Shown: positions 7,702 through 17,175, numbered from the stretch's first letter. The stretch: 51,767 nucleotides of DNA from Flavobacterium columnare NBRC 100251 = ATCC 23463 (GCF_002530675.1 NZ_PCMX01000041.1:1-51767), one strand, 5' to 3'. Numbers and translations are program-made. Notes: generated from the sequence alone by a model not told the origin.

Positions 7702-8691
7702 CTAAATATTTTTTTTGCTTTTCTTAAAATTCTTAGATTTTATGATCCTCCCTTTATCTGTAACTAAAACATAAGAATAAGCTGGATAATTAGCTAATAA
7801 CTTGGCTCCTTCTTTTAGTCCCAAAACCATTATAGAAGTACTAAAACCATTGGCAATTTCTGCACTAGGACCAAAAACAGTCGCACTACAAATACCTTGG
7901 CTTGGATAACCTGTTTTAGGATTAATAATATGGGAATATTTTTTTCCATTTATTTCTACATATTTTTCATAGCTTCCTGAAGTGGTTACAGCATATCGTC
8001 CTAATTTCACGATATCTACAAATTCTTCTTTTCCAAAAGGATTGGTAATTCCTATGCTCCATCGTTTTCCGTTAGCTTGTTTTCCCCAAGTAGTCAAATC
8101 ACCTGATGCGTTAATAATTCCTCCCAAAACTCCTTTTGTCTCTAAGAGGGTACGTACCCGATCAGCCGCATAGCCTTTTCCTATAGAACCAAAACCAATC
8201 TTCATCCCTTTTTCTTTTAAAAAAATAGTAGATTTTACTGTATCTATTACGATGTTTTTATAATTTACTTTTTCTATAGATTTTTTTATAGCAATTTCTG
8301 TAGGCATAGCAGTCATAGAACCATCAAATTTCCATATTTTATCCATTGCTACTATACTAATGTCAAAAGCTCCTTCTGTTATTTTAGAAAAATACAATCC
8401 TGACTTTGTGAGTTGTATTATTTCATTATCTACTTTTACAGGTTGTACACCTGCATATTGATTAACTTGTGAAATTTGTGTAGTAGGTTTCCATTCTGAA
8501 ATCAGATTTTCTATGCGATCTATTTCAGTTATGGCTTCATCAATTCTTTTTTCAGCCAAAATGCTATCTTTTTCTACTATGGTAATATCAAATCGGCTTC
8601 CCATAAGTGTAACAATTCTATGACGTTGTACCTGTGCATACTGCAAAAAGGGAAAAAGTAGAATCAAGACTAGTATTTTCATTAATAACAA
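7702..8691 (-). CDS. apbE: FAD:protein FMN transferase ApbE
   Basis: ApbE attaches FMN covalently to Thr/Ser of extracytoplasmic target proteins. The 329-residue protein has an N-terminal signal segment (about 1-20, cleavage near YAQ), then MGSRFDITIV, ISEWKPTTQIS, the glycine-rich GFGSIGKGYAADRVR (166-180), INASGDLT (193-200), SHIINPKTGYP (253-263) and IANGFSTSIMVLG (279-291). The position usually holding a metal-binding Asp before the conserved Thr is Asn281 here. The start overlaps the PepSY reductase stop by 10 bases, so it is the last gene of the operon. A candidate substrate, the DUF2271 protein, is encoded two genes upstream. Confidence 0.93.
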   Translation of the reverse strand: MLLMKILVLILLFPFLQYAQVQRHRIVTLMGSRFDITIVEKDSILAEKRIDEAITEIDRIENLISEWKPTTQISQVNQYAGVQPVKVDNEIIQLTKSGLYFSKITEGAFDISIVAMDKIWKFDGSMTAMPTEIAIKKSIEKVNYKNIVIDTVKSTIFLKEKGMKIGFGSIGKGYAADRVRTLLETKGVLGGIINASGDLTTWGKQANGKRWSIGITNPFGKEEFVDIVKLGRYAVTTSGSYEKYVEINGKKYSHIINPKTGYPSQGICSATVFGPSAEIANGFSTSIMVLGLKEGAKLLANYPAYSYVLVTDKGRIIKSKNFKKSKKNI

Positions 8692-10877
8692 TCTATTAAA
8701 ATTTGTTCTTTTGATTTGTAAAAATCTATTTTTTTAGTATCATTTCTTAAAGCATAATTCTCTAACAAGGTTTCTATGTCTTTTTGCATGGCTAAAGATC
8801 CACAAATCATCAACACTCCTTCTTCCTCTAATATCTGAAAAATAAAATCTAAATCGCGATTTACTAAATCTGTAACATAAGATTGATTTCCTTCTCTAGA
8901 CAAGGCTAATTTAAAATCTTGTAATCTACCTTCTTTTTTAAACACTTTTATCTGAGCTTCTATTTTTTGTACAAAAGAACTTTTTGCTCTAAACCCTGCA
9001 TATAAATATAGGGATTGCTTTGATGTAGCTTCTGCTATCATTCCTAAAAAGGGAGCAATACCAGTACCATTAGCAATCATCACTACTTTCTTATTTTTAG
9101 GTCGATTAAATTTAACATTTTTTACAATAGTTCCTTTTAGCGTTTGTCCTTCTTCTAATTGATAGAGATAATTAGATCCTAATCCTCTGGGATGTAGTTT
9201 TATCATGAGTTGTATTGTATCTCCAAGCTTACCGATAGAATATAAACGCTCTTTTTGAGAATGTCCTAGCTCTATAGCTAGCAAATCACCTGAACTTACT
9301 TTTATTGTTTTTTGAGGTTCTAATACCAGTATAAAATTAGAGCAATTTCCTTCCACTTGGCTTTTAGAAATCACTTTAAACAGGGTTTTCTTTTTGTTCT
9401 TATCTAAATACGTCGTTTCTAAATTACTTAATTGAATGGTAGTAGTCTTATTCCAATTTGATATCCAGTGTAGCCAATCGTTCATAGATTGATCATCTAT
9501 TGTGTGTAAATCAATTATTTTTTGATTCCAAGATTGTTTTTTTAATAGTGTTTCTACTTGTTTAGCATATCCACAAAAATCAGGATATTGGGAGGAACCA
9601 AATCCTACTACGGCTGTTTGTATGGTATGTAATTGTTTGTATTTTTGAATTAATCCTTCAAAACGACTGGCATTAGCAGGTGCATTACCATCACCGTAAG
9701 TGGAGGTTAAAAATAAAATGGTATGTGCATTGGGTGCTGTTTGATACTGATTCATAGATCCAACAAAGGATTTGATTCCTTGTTGTAAAAACTGATTATG
9801 AATGGCATTAGCAAACTTCATCGTACTCCCGTTTTCTGATCCAACTAATAGGATTAATTCACCCTCCTCTAAAGTATAACTATTGGTCTGCCTATGACGT
9901 AACCGTTTATATGAAATCAAAAATCCTGAAACAATAAAAACCAAAATACTGAATACGCTAAGTAATAATACGGACGACCAAAGAATAGATCCTCTTCCTG
10001 TATGTAGATCTAAACTGAGGTTTTCTAACCTCACCCATTTTGATATTGGAACTTCACTCAATATCTCTCCATTCCATTGATTGATTAAGATTACTCGATC
10101 TTTTAAATTTAGTGTAAAGTGTTCTTCTACTTCGTCTGCAAACGGAAATTCTAACTTTTGAACATCTGATAATAAAACCTTTTTAAAAATGGGAAAATCT
10201 TCTATTTTTTTTTGAGAAAGCGGTTTTTGAGAAACAATTTCCTTATGATTTAGTAAAGAATCTTTCTCTAAAATTTTAAAATTATATAGTGTTAAAAAAG
10301 CTCCTGTTAGGGCCATAATCAAAATAGGGATAGCCATCCATCTACTTAGTAATACATGAAGATAGGAAGACCAATGATCTTTTTTAATTTTTTTTATAAG
10401 ACCTACGAAGCCATTTTGGCGTTTTAGCAATAAAGCAATTCCCGTACTGGTTATAACAGCCAGAAGAAAGGCATTGATTCCTAGAATAATTCGCCCTGTT
10501 TTATGCAAAAAAAGCGATCGGTGTAAAGAAGTTACCCATTTGATCCATTGTGTGTGTTTTTTAGGAGTTCCTATTATTTTACCCGTATTAGGGTTAATAA
10601 TAGCTTCTACTTCATTAGCATCTGTATCTAATCCTTTTATTATTACATACTGGCTAGGAGAAACGGTTAGTTCTGTTACTTCGATGAACTCTTTTTTTAG
10701 AGGGGTTAGAACTTTTGCAAGTTTGATTTCCTTAAAATTATCAACTTTATAGGATGGAATTTCTTGATTTATGGTATCTATTGCTAAAATTCCTCCCGTT
10801 ACAGAAGCTAGTACTAAAAATAGAGAAGCTATAAGAGCCAAGGCAAAATGAGCCAATCGCCAAATAGATAAGGTCAT
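8682..10877 (-). CDS. PepSY membrane domain fused to flavodoxin and FAD/NAD(P)H reductase
   Basis: This 731-residue inner-membrane oxidoreductase has an N-terminal PepSY-TM part (about 1-330) with four predicted membrane segments and conserved histidines (SLHRSLFLHKTGR; HWSSYLHVLLSRW; LDLHTGRG) that may bind heme. A flavodoxin domain follows (about 340-480: LVGSENGST, TSTYGDGNAP), then an FAD-binding ferredoxin-reductase type domain with RLYSIG-like ERLYSIGKL and GLGSNYL, and an NAD(P)-binding end (IANGTGIAPFLGM, MICGS). Electrons from NAD(P)H can thus pass through flavins to heme and across the membrane. It is 7 bases after the DUF2271 gene and overlaps apbE by 10. Confidence 0.9.
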   Translation of the reverse strand: MTLSIWRLAHFALALIASLFLVLASVTGGILAIDTINQEIPSYKVDNFKEIKLAKVLTPLKKEFIEVTELTVSPSQYVIIKGLDTDANEVEAIINPNTGKIIGTPKKHTQWIKWVTSLHRSLFLHKTGRIILGINAFLLAVITSTGIALLLKRQNGFVGLIKKIKKDHWSSYLHVLLSRWMAIPILIMALTGAFLTLYNFKILEKDSLLNHKEIVSQKPLSQKKIEDFPIFKKVLLSDVQKLEFPFADEVEEHFTLNLKDRVILINQWNGEILSEVPISKWVRLENLSLDLHTGRGSILWSSVLLLSVFSILVFIVSGFLISYKRLRHRQTNSYTLEEGELILLVGSENGSTMKFANAIHNQFLQQGIKSFVGSMNQYQTAPNAHTILFLTSTYGDGNAPANASRFEGLIQKYKQLHTIQTAVVGFGSSQYPDFCGYAKQVETLLKKQSWNQKIIDLHTIDDQSMNDWLHWISNWNKTTTIQLSNLETTYLDKNKKKTLFKVISKSQVEGNCSNFILVLEPQKTIKVSSGDLLAIELGHSQKERLYSIGKLGDTIQLMIKLHPRGLGSNYLYQLEEGQTLKGTIVKNVKFNRPKNKKVVMIANGTGIAPFLGMIAEATSKQSLYLYAGFRAKSSFVQKIEAQIKVFKKEGRLQDFKLALSREGNQSYVTDLVNRDLDFIFQILEEEGVLMICGSLAMQKDIETLLENYALRNDTKKIDFYKSKEQILIDCY

Positions 10878-10884
10878 TGCCTAT

Positions 10885-11361
10885 TTATAATTTATTTAAT
10901 TTAACAAAACGAATATATCCTTTTCCTTCTACTTTATTTAATAAAGTTTCTGTGGTTAATGGAAATTCTGCATCTGTAATATGATATTTTTGATTTTCTA
11001 CAGCTGATTCGAAACGAATTTTATACCCTGTATTTATTTTAGAGTCTTCTATTTCTAAAACGGTTACACTTCTATCGCCTCCTGCTACGGAAGCTCCTGT
11101 TTTTGCATCTACTTTATTTTTTTTGCTATAAAATTTATACCATTCTTTGATGTCTTTATACCATTTTTTGTCATCTCCCATTACATATAATGTTTTCTCA
11201 TATTGCCCTTTTGGATTGATTAATGATACTACAATATAAGCTCCTTCTCCTACATAGTTTGTCATTTGCAACATACATTTGTATTTAGAGGTTTGAGCTG
11301 TTATGCTATTAAAAAACAATGAAAAAACAATCAGTCCTAAATATTTTGTGTACTTATTCAT
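10885..11361 (-). CDS. DUF2271 periplasmic protein with flavinylation-like motif
   Basis: This 158-residue protein has a signal peptide (about 1-22, cleaved near ITAQ) and matches the look of the DUF2271 family (YVGEGAYIVVSLINPKGQYE and YVMGDDKKWYKDIKEWYKFY). The segment D85-A-K-T-G-A-S91 fits the Dxx[ST]GA[ST] signature at which ApbE attaches FMN to Thr/Ser in FMN-binding domains, with Thr88 as the candidate. Neighbours are a transmembrane flavin reductase and ApbE, so a role as a covalently flavinylated periplasmic electron carrier or reductase is inferred. The start is 3 bases after the ankyrin gene stop. Confidence 0.82.
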   Translation of the reverse strand: MNKYTKYLGLIVFSLFFNSITAQTSKYKCMLQMTNYVGEGAYIVVSLINPKGQYEKTLYVMGDDKKWYKDIKEWYKFYSKKNKVDAKTGASVAGGDRSVTVLEIEDSKINTGYKIRFESAVENQKYHITDAEFPLTTETLLNKVEGKGYIRFVKLNKL

Positions 11362-11364
11362 CTC

Positions 11365-12843
11365 TTATTTTAAAAAATCTAAATTTATTTGTTTTTTAGC
11401 TAATACTTCATTTTCTTGGGCTAATGAATAGGCTGTTTCATCTAAATCTGTTTTTGCCTTTTTATCAGCTCCTAGAGTAAGTAAATAGTTTATTATATTT
11501 TCATCTTTAGCTACCATGGCTGCTTTATGTAAAGCGGTTAATCCTGCTTCATTTTTAGCATTTATATTTATTTCAAAACCTTCTAACTTTTTTAAATATT
11601 CTAAATCATTTTTTATTACGGCAAGATGGTAGAGCGTATCTCCTTTTCTTAAAGGTTTTTTTAGATCTATTCCTTTTTCTTTTAACCATTTTAGTTTATC
11701 TAGAAAATCATCGTTCCCGTTTTTAGGTGCTCTATAATTTTGCACTAAATGGTAGGCTAAACCTTGTCCGTCTTTATCCAACAAATCAATAGTAACTCCT
11801 TTATTTACTAGTGTATTCATTGTTTCTACTAAGCCTGATTTAACGGCTTGCATTAAGGCAGATTCCCCCTTATTATTGGTTCTACTTACGTCAACTCCTT
11901 TTTCTAATAAAAAATTCACAAATGCAAAATCACGCGTTCCTGCTACTTTATGTAAAGCGGTATTTCCTTCGTTATCTATTGCGTTTATTAAAACGCCTTT
12001 CTGTAAAAAATATTGAGCAATTGGGATCTGATTTTCTTTCTTAGCTATGAGGTGAAGAATGGTTTCTCCATTTGTAGTGGAAACAGTTGGTTTTAATTTT
12101 AAATCGTCAATAAGATATTGAAATATTTCTAAGGAATTAGCAGATCGTCGAGTAGCTTCAGCGGCCATTAATAAGGCATTAGGAGTCCATTTACTTCCTT
12201 TTTCAATAAGTTTTTTTAAATTAGTTATATTACCGGTTCTGGCAGCATAATCAAAAACTGTTTTTCCTAAGGCATCTTGATCTTTTACGCTTAATCCTTT
12301 TGTTTCTAAAAATTGTGTAACGGACAAATCTTTATCATAAGGCACAGCTAACATTAATAGGGTTGCTTTATCTTTATATAACTTTTTAGGGTCTAAACCT
12401 GCTTTAAAAAAGATTTCTATTAATTCTTTTTTAGCATTACCACTAGCCAAAGCATAAGCCAAAGGTGTCGTATTATGGGAATCTTCGTGATTGATATTAG
12501 CTCCTTTATTTATAAGATCTTGTACTAACTCTATATTTCCTTTAGCAGCAGCCCAATGCAGATAGGTTCTTTCATCATGTGTGAGCTTATTTATTTCATT
12601 TCCTTTTTGTTCCAACAAATAGTAAATCACTTCATTTGACACACCATTATTAATAGCTAATGTAACAGGATCAAAAGCGGAAGAGTTTAGCTCTGAAGCA
12701 TTATTGCCTTTGGCTATTTCAGCTTGAACTATGGTTAGATTCGGATTTTTTTTCCAAAAATTTCCATCTAATAATGTATTTTTTTGTTGGGCAATTGACA
12801 CTATATTAAATAGCATTGCTATTATTATATGTATTCTTTTCAT
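11365..12843 (-). CDS. Periplasmic ankyrin-repeat protein
   Basis: A 492-residue protein with an N-terminal signal peptide (MKRIHIIIAMLFNIVSIAQQ) followed by roughly 12 to 13 ankyrin repeats over about residues 30-485. The clearest are TYLHWAAAKGNIELVQDLIN, TALHKVAGTRDFAFVNFLLE and TALHKAAMVAKDENIINYLL. Ankyrin repeats bind proteins; the partner is unknown. Its place between a TonB receptor and the DUF2271/PepSY/ApbE genes suggests it helps assemble or protect that system. A hairpin separates it from the receptor gene. Confidence 0.85.
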   Translation of the reverse strand: MKRIHIIIAMLFNIVSIAQQKNTLLDGNFWKKNPNLTIVQAEIAKGNNASELNSSAFDPVTLAINNGVSNEVIYYLLEQKGNEINKLTHDERTYLHWAAAKGNIELVQDLINKGANINHEDSHNTTPLAYALASGNAKKELIEIFFKAGLDPKKLYKDKATLLMLAVPYDKDLSVTQFLETKGLSVKDQDALGKTVFDYAARTGNITNLKKLIEKGSKWTPNALLMAAEATRRSANSLEIFQYLIDDLKLKPTVSTTNGETILHLIAKKENQIPIAQYFLQKGVLINAIDNEGNTALHKVAGTRDFAFVNFLLEKGVDVSRTNNKGESALMQAVKSGLVETMNTLVNKGVTIDLLDKDGQGLAYHLVQNYRAPKNGNDDFLDKLKWLKEKGIDLKKPLRKGDTLYHLAVIKNDLEYLKKLEGFEININAKNEAGLTALHKAAMVAKDENIINYLLTLGADKKAKTDLDETAYSLAQENEVLAKKQINLDFLK

Positions 12844-12877
12844 TTCTAACTTTTATGTATAAGTAATAAAAAAATAT

Positions 12878-12918
12878 AAAGGCAAAAGTATAGTTTTAAA
12901 ACTATACTATTTGCCTTT
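12878..12918 (-). terminator. Hairpin between TonB receptor and ankyrin gene (attenuator-like)
   Basis: AAAGGCAAAAGTATAGTTTT pairs with AAAACTATACTATTTGCCTTT with one bulged base. On the minus strand the hairpin is followed by ATATTTTTTTATT, as in an intrinsic terminator. It lies in the 92-bp gap just after the receptor stop, so it would set receptor mRNA above that of the four genes behind it. Confidence 0.7.
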
Positions 12919-12935
12919 CACAAAAACAAAACCTT

Positions 12936-15227
12936 TTAAAATTGATATTTTAGTGTTGCCATAAATTGTCTTGGCGGTATTGGATTAATACTGTAATTTT
13001 CATGTACTGTATAATTTAAAGTATTAGCCACATTAGACAATTTACATAATAAACTTATATTTTTATAAGTGTATCCTAGAGTTGCATCCGCAACTACATA
13101 ACCACTAACTGGAATCTCACGTTCTTCTATAAATACTGTTCCATTTTTATCTTTTGCATAACGGTTATTCCAACCGCCTATACGATTTCCTATATAGTTA
13201 GTTATAGCTCCTATGGAAACATTTTTGAAAAATCCGTTTTGTACTGTATAAAAGAAACTTAAATTAGCTGTTTGATCAGGGGTACGCGCCAAACGATCCC
13301 CTTCTAATGAACTGCCTACTAATCCAGATGTTTTCACAAAACGCATATCGTTATAACTATAACCTGCATTAATCTTGAATCCTTCGATAGGTGTTACGGT
13401 AATATCTAATTCAATTCCTTTGCTTCTTGTTTTACCTGATAGTTCTTTGATATTCGAATTAGAATTGGCTTTACCATCTAAGGTTGTAGCTGCCATTTGG
13501 ACTAAATTATTATTTTCAATGCTATAAACAGTTACTCCTGTTGTTAAATTACCTTTAAAAAATTCTGTTTTTACTCCTGCTTCATATTGATTTATAATAG
13601 AGGGTTTTATAGGATCATTATAAATATCAACTCCTGTGTTGGTAGTGAATGAATTTGAATAACTTCCAAAAATTGCTATTGATTGCATTGGTTGAAAGAC
13701 CAAACCAAATTTAGGAGAAAATGCTTTATCTACTTGTATAGCGCCTTCAATTGGTGCATTATCTTTATCTGCTTCATGATTAAGCACAAAAGGAGTTTGT
13801 CCTTTAGGACTTGTAGTATTTCCACCATCAATTTTGGCATTATATACAGTACTTTGAACTTCTTGCCATGACCAACGCAAACCAGCAAGTACTTTTAATT
13901 TTTCATGAATAGATATTAAATCTTGAGCAAAAAAGCCAAAACGTTTTCCTTGATTCTTTGTTAGTACTGAATTATAATTTTCTTGTGATCCTTTTTCGTT
14001 TGAAAATGTAATAGGATCAAAGATATTGATTTTATCATAATCTGTTATAGCAATAAATTTACCATCTTTTTGTTTTGTATAAAACAAATAGGAATAACTA
14101 TCCGTATAACTAGTTTCTCCATCTACTCCTGTAAATAATTCATGTTTGAAACCAAAAGTTTTAAAACTTCCTTGTAATCCTAATTGTTGTCCTAATAGTG
14201 TTTCAACATTTTTGTTCTTACCTAATTTTCTAGTTAAATCACCCGTTATGTTAGAAGGTTGAATTCTGTCTGTTCCTTCAAATTGTCTTGAATAATTTTG
14301 GAATGACATATTTGCAATAAACTTCCAAGAATCATTAATCTGATGTTTTAAAAGAGCGGATAATGATCCCTGACGTGTTTGTCCGTTAGACCAATTAGCA
14401 CCTAAATAACGACTAATAGGTACATCCAGAATAGTCTTCCCAAAAGCACCTGTTCCAAAATCAGGTGTCCAATTATCGTACAAATAATCCATTTGAAGAA
14501 GTACATCTGTTTTTTGGGTTGCCTTAAATAGAAAAGAAGGATTAATATAATAACGTTCTCTACTTACTACATCTCTAAAACTTTTTGATTTTTCAAAACT
14601 ACTCACTACCCGGTAAGCAATTGATTTACTAAGAGGCCCATAAAAATCAATTACAGGTTTGTAAAAATCATAACTTCCTGTTTGAAAAGATAACTCTCCT
14701 CCTCTTTCAAACAAAGGGGTCTTGGTTACTAAATTTAAAATTCCTCCTGGTGCTACATTTCCGTATAACAAAGCACTATTTCCTTTTAAAAATTCTACTT
14801 TTTCTAATGAAATCACCTCAGGCATTGACCCTCCATTTTGACGAAAACCATTTTTAAAAATATTATTCGTACCCATATCATAACCTCTTGACCAAAAGGA
14901 TTCTTGTGCTCCACCACGTGCTGAGCCTACATAAACACCATTTGCGTTTTTTACGACATCGCTCAAACGAACCGATTGTTGTTGATAAATCACTTCTCCT
15001 CCAATAGATTGTAAACTTTGAGGATTATCAAAAGGTTTTAATCCCGTACGAACAGTAGAAACAAACTTTTTTTGTTTGTGTTGTCTTATTTCTATTTCTT
15101 TTAACGAATATCTTTTTTTTCTAGCCGTATCATTTTCAACGGTATTTTCTGTTTCTCCTTGAAACCTATCTTGACCGAAACTTTGTCCAGACAAGAATAA
15201 TAAGCATCCTAACCAATATAACTTCAT
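12936..15227 (-). CDS. TonB-dependent outer-membrane receptor, siderophore type
   Basis: A 763-residue receptor with a signal peptide (about 1-18, ending SFGQ), a plug domain (about 65-170: DNPQSLQSIGGEVIYQQQSV, FWSRGYDMG, VEFLKGNSALLYGNVAPGGI, LNLVTKTP) and a C-terminal beta barrel ending in aromatic KYQF. The RGYDMGTNNIFKNGFRQNGG plug segment and overall layout are those of ferric siderophore receptors (FhuA/FecA class). It lacks the carboxypeptidase-like N-terminal domain common in SusC proteins. It is the first gene of the redox operon. The substrate is not readable; an iron chelate is the best guess. Confidence 0.9.
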   Translation of the reverse strand: MKLYWLGCLLFLSGQSFGQDRFQGETENTVENDTARKKRYSLKEIEIRQHKQKKFVSTVRTGLKPFDNPQSLQSIGGEVIYQQQSVRLSDVVKNANGVYVGSARGGAQESFWSRGYDMGTNNIFKNGFRQNGGSMPEVISLEKVEFLKGNSALLYGNVAPGGILNLVTKTPLFERGGELSFQTGSYDFYKPVIDFYGPLSKSIAYRVVSSFEKSKSFRDVVSRERYYINPSFLFKATQKTDVLLQMDYLYDNWTPDFGTGAFGKTILDVPISRYLGANWSNGQTRQGSLSALLKHQINDSWKFIANMSFQNYSRQFEGTDRIQPSNITGDLTRKLGKNKNVETLLGQQLGLQGSFKTFGFKHELFTGVDGETSYTDSYSYLFYTKQKDGKFIAITDYDKINIFDPITFSNEKGSQENYNSVLTKNQGKRFGFFAQDLISIHEKLKVLAGLRWSWQEVQSTVYNAKIDGGNTTSPKGQTPFVLNHEADKDNAPIEGAIQVDKAFSPKFGLVFQPMQSIAIFGSYSNSFTTNTGVDIYNDPIKPSIINQYEAGVKTEFFKGNLTTGVTVYSIENNNLVQMAATTLDGKANSNSNIKELSGKTRSKGIELDITVTPIEGFKINAGYSYNDMRFVKTSGLVGSSLEGDRLARTPDQTANLSFFYTVQNGFFKNVSIGAITNYIGNRIGGWNNRYAKDKNGTVFIEEREIPVSGYVVADATLGYTYKNISLLCKLSNVANTLNYTVHENYSINPIPPRQFMATLKYQF

Positions 15228-15262
15228 TTTATTTAGACTAATTTTAAATTGTTTTTGGACTG

Positions 15263-15270
15263 CAAATATA
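15263..15270 (-). promoter_or_regulatory. Candidate -7 element for the TonB receptor operon
   Basis: On the minus strand TATATTTG followed by C matches TAnnTTTG, 36 bases before the receptor ATG. Around and upstream of it lie three copies of the 7-mer TTAGAAT or its complement (15274-15280, 15308-15314, 15334-15340) that could be operator half-sites. Confidence 0.5.
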
Positions 15271-15340
15271 AGATTAGAATTTTAAAAATAAAACATTATT
15301 TTTAATTATTCTAAATAAAAAATAAAAAGATTTATTCTAA

Positions 15341-16136
15341 AAAAAGAAATATCTATTTGAGAGATGAGGTTCTTGGACACAGTAAATACCTAACCTTCTA
15401 ATTTTCAAAACATTATTTTTTCACACATCAAGTACCATCGAAATAGATTCTAAAGTGTTTATTCATAATTTTTACCACGGAGGGATTGTATAGTAGATAA
15501 GAATATAGCTAAAATCTGTTAAAAGTTTGCTATATCCGCTTATTTCATTTGTTTTCAGCTTGAACTAAATGATAGAATTACTTATTAAATACCATAAGAA
15601 CGCTTCTTATATTTTAAGTAGGTTGATACCTTTTTATTCTTTCCCTTAAAATATCCCTTGAATTAACGGATATGTAATTATGAATAGTTAGTGTGTTTTG
15701 ACATTTTTTAGGCTTTATTTCTTCCTTATTAAAACTAATCTAAAGATTTAATACGAATCTTTTGATAAAACAAAAGCAGCTATCTATAAACCGTTTGTTC
15801 TTCAAATAATTATTAATTATTTACAAAAAATAAGTTAAACAAAACCTAAAAAAAACATTTAAAAAAGAAACAACTCACTAAAAACAAGCAACTTATATTT
15901 TTAATTAAAGTAGACCGCTTATTTTTAACATATAACAAAGAAAAAAAGTACCTTATCTTTGAATCTCCCAAGTTATCTATGATTTTTTAAATTCTTTATC
16001 ATAAATAAGGAATCTATACCCAAAATTATAACACTATTAAATCGTCGAAAAAACTTATTTTTTCTAATGTTTATTGATTTTTAAACAATAAACATTAATT
16101 TTTAATCCAGAGTTAAACTAAATTAAATAATATCTT
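15341..16136. other. About 800-bp intergenic region without a gene
   Basis: No reading frame with a recognisable product was found on either strand. The sequence is AT-rich. The only structure seen is a weak 7-bp inverted repeat (ATATAGC / GCTATAT) at about 15502-15536 and a TATCTTTG element at 15954-15961. A long 5' leader for the M43 gene or decayed sequence are both possible. Confidence 0.5.
15954..15961 (+). promoter_or_regulatory. Possible -7 element for the M43 protease gene
   Basis: TATCTTTG fits TAnnTTTG but is about 175 bases before the start codon and lacks a clear TTG box, so the leader would be long. Tentative. Confidence 0.3.
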
Positions 16137-17084
16137 ATGAAAAAATTATTTATTACGATGCTCTTGGCATCTTTAACAGTATTTTCTTGTCAAAAAGAAA
16201 ATATAACAGAGGGTAAAACTGTAAATTATGCAGAAAACGCAATCCTTAATAATCCAAAAAACAGGTATGATGATTCTTACGATTCTAAAAGGACTTACAC
16301 CCTTACAGAAAAAAGAGAAATCCCAGTTCAATTTAATATTTTGTATAAAAAAGGGAAAAGAGGAAGTAAAATAACAGAACAAGACATAAGAAAACAAATT
16401 GAGATTTTAAATAAGTCTTTTGAAGGAAAAGACGACAATTTTGCAAATACGCCTCAGGAATTTTCTAAACTTGCTTCTGGAAATACTAAAATTTCTTTTG
16501 TACTAAAAGGGATTAGTAGAAAAGAAACTGAATTTGATGCTGTATTAGGTCAACAAGAATGGTTTAAAACAAAAGAGCATGGTTTTCTTGCTGAAAATAC
16601 CGAGAAAACATTAACGGTATGGATTTTAGACAGTTTATATGATCAAGAGGGTGATGATTTTGCGGGATACGCTTCTCCTTTATCAGGCGATAGAAATTAT
16701 TGGGGAATTGCATTAAATTCATTATATCTTTATGATCCTGCTCCTCAACATCCAAGTATCATAAAATTCGGATATACTAAGGGAAAAATACTTGTTCATG
16801 AAGTAGGACATTATTTTGGATTATATCACCTTTCTGGACCTACTGGCAATTGTGGTGATGATTTAGTATCAGACACTCCGCTTGCTCCAAAAGAGCATTA
16901 TGGTTTTCAAAAGCATCCTTTAAAAGAAATTTGCCACGGCAAAGAGTACACTCAAATGTTTGTTAACTATATGGATTATGCTGCTGATGAACAAAGAACA
17001 ATGTTTACAAAAGGACAAGCGAATAAGATGTATTTTACTTTTCAAGAAGGGAAACCTCATCAAAAATTAGGTTTAAAAAAATAG
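16137..17084 (+). CDS. M43 (pappalysin-like) zinc metalloprotease, lipoprotein
   Basis: A 315-residue secreted protease. The N-terminus MKKLFITMLLASLTVFSC is a lipoprotein signal with the lipid-bearing Cys at 18. The catalytic motif H221-E-V-G-H225-Y-F-G-L-Y-H231 is the extended HExxHxxGxxH of metzincins, and VNYMDY (Met279) is the Met-turn. The spaced cysteines (C239, C266) and the SDTP segment are typical of family M43. No C-terminal type IX sorting domain is present, so it is probably cell-surface or periplasmic via the lipid. It stands alone, closed by a terminator. Confidence 0.92.
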   Translation: MKKLFITMLLASLTVFSCQKENITEGKTVNYAENAILNNPKNRYDDSYDSKRTYTLTEKREIPVQFNILYKKGKRGSKITEQDIRKQIEILNKSFEGKDDNFANTPQEFSKLASGNTKISFVLKGISRKETEFDAVLGQQEWFKTKEHGFLAENTEKTLTVWILDSLYDQEGDDFAGYASPLSGDRNYWGIALNSLYLYDPAPQHPSIIKFGYTKGKILVHEVGHYFGLYHLSGPTGNCGDDLVSDTPLAPKEHYGFQKHPLKEICHGKEYTQMFVNYMDYAADEQRTMFTKGQANKMYFTFQEGKPHQKLGLKK

Positions 17085-17136
17085 CTCTTTTTACGTTTGT
17101 AGATAATTCTTTTTGAAAAGAAAAGAAGTAGGCATT

Positions 17137-17175
17137 GTAAAGACCAATTTTCTAAAACACAAAATTGGTCTTTAC
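17137..17175. terminator. Bidirectional terminator between M43 protease and GH25 genes
   Basis: A perfect 15-bp stem (GTAAAGACCAATTTT and its complement) with a 9-base loop is followed by TTTTTAT. The genes on each side converge on it. Confidence 0.85.

Noticed and set aside
15341..16136. A tRNA, riboswitch or CRISPR array in the large gap
   Set aside because: No cloverleaf, conserved riboswitch core or regular repeat could be found by eye.
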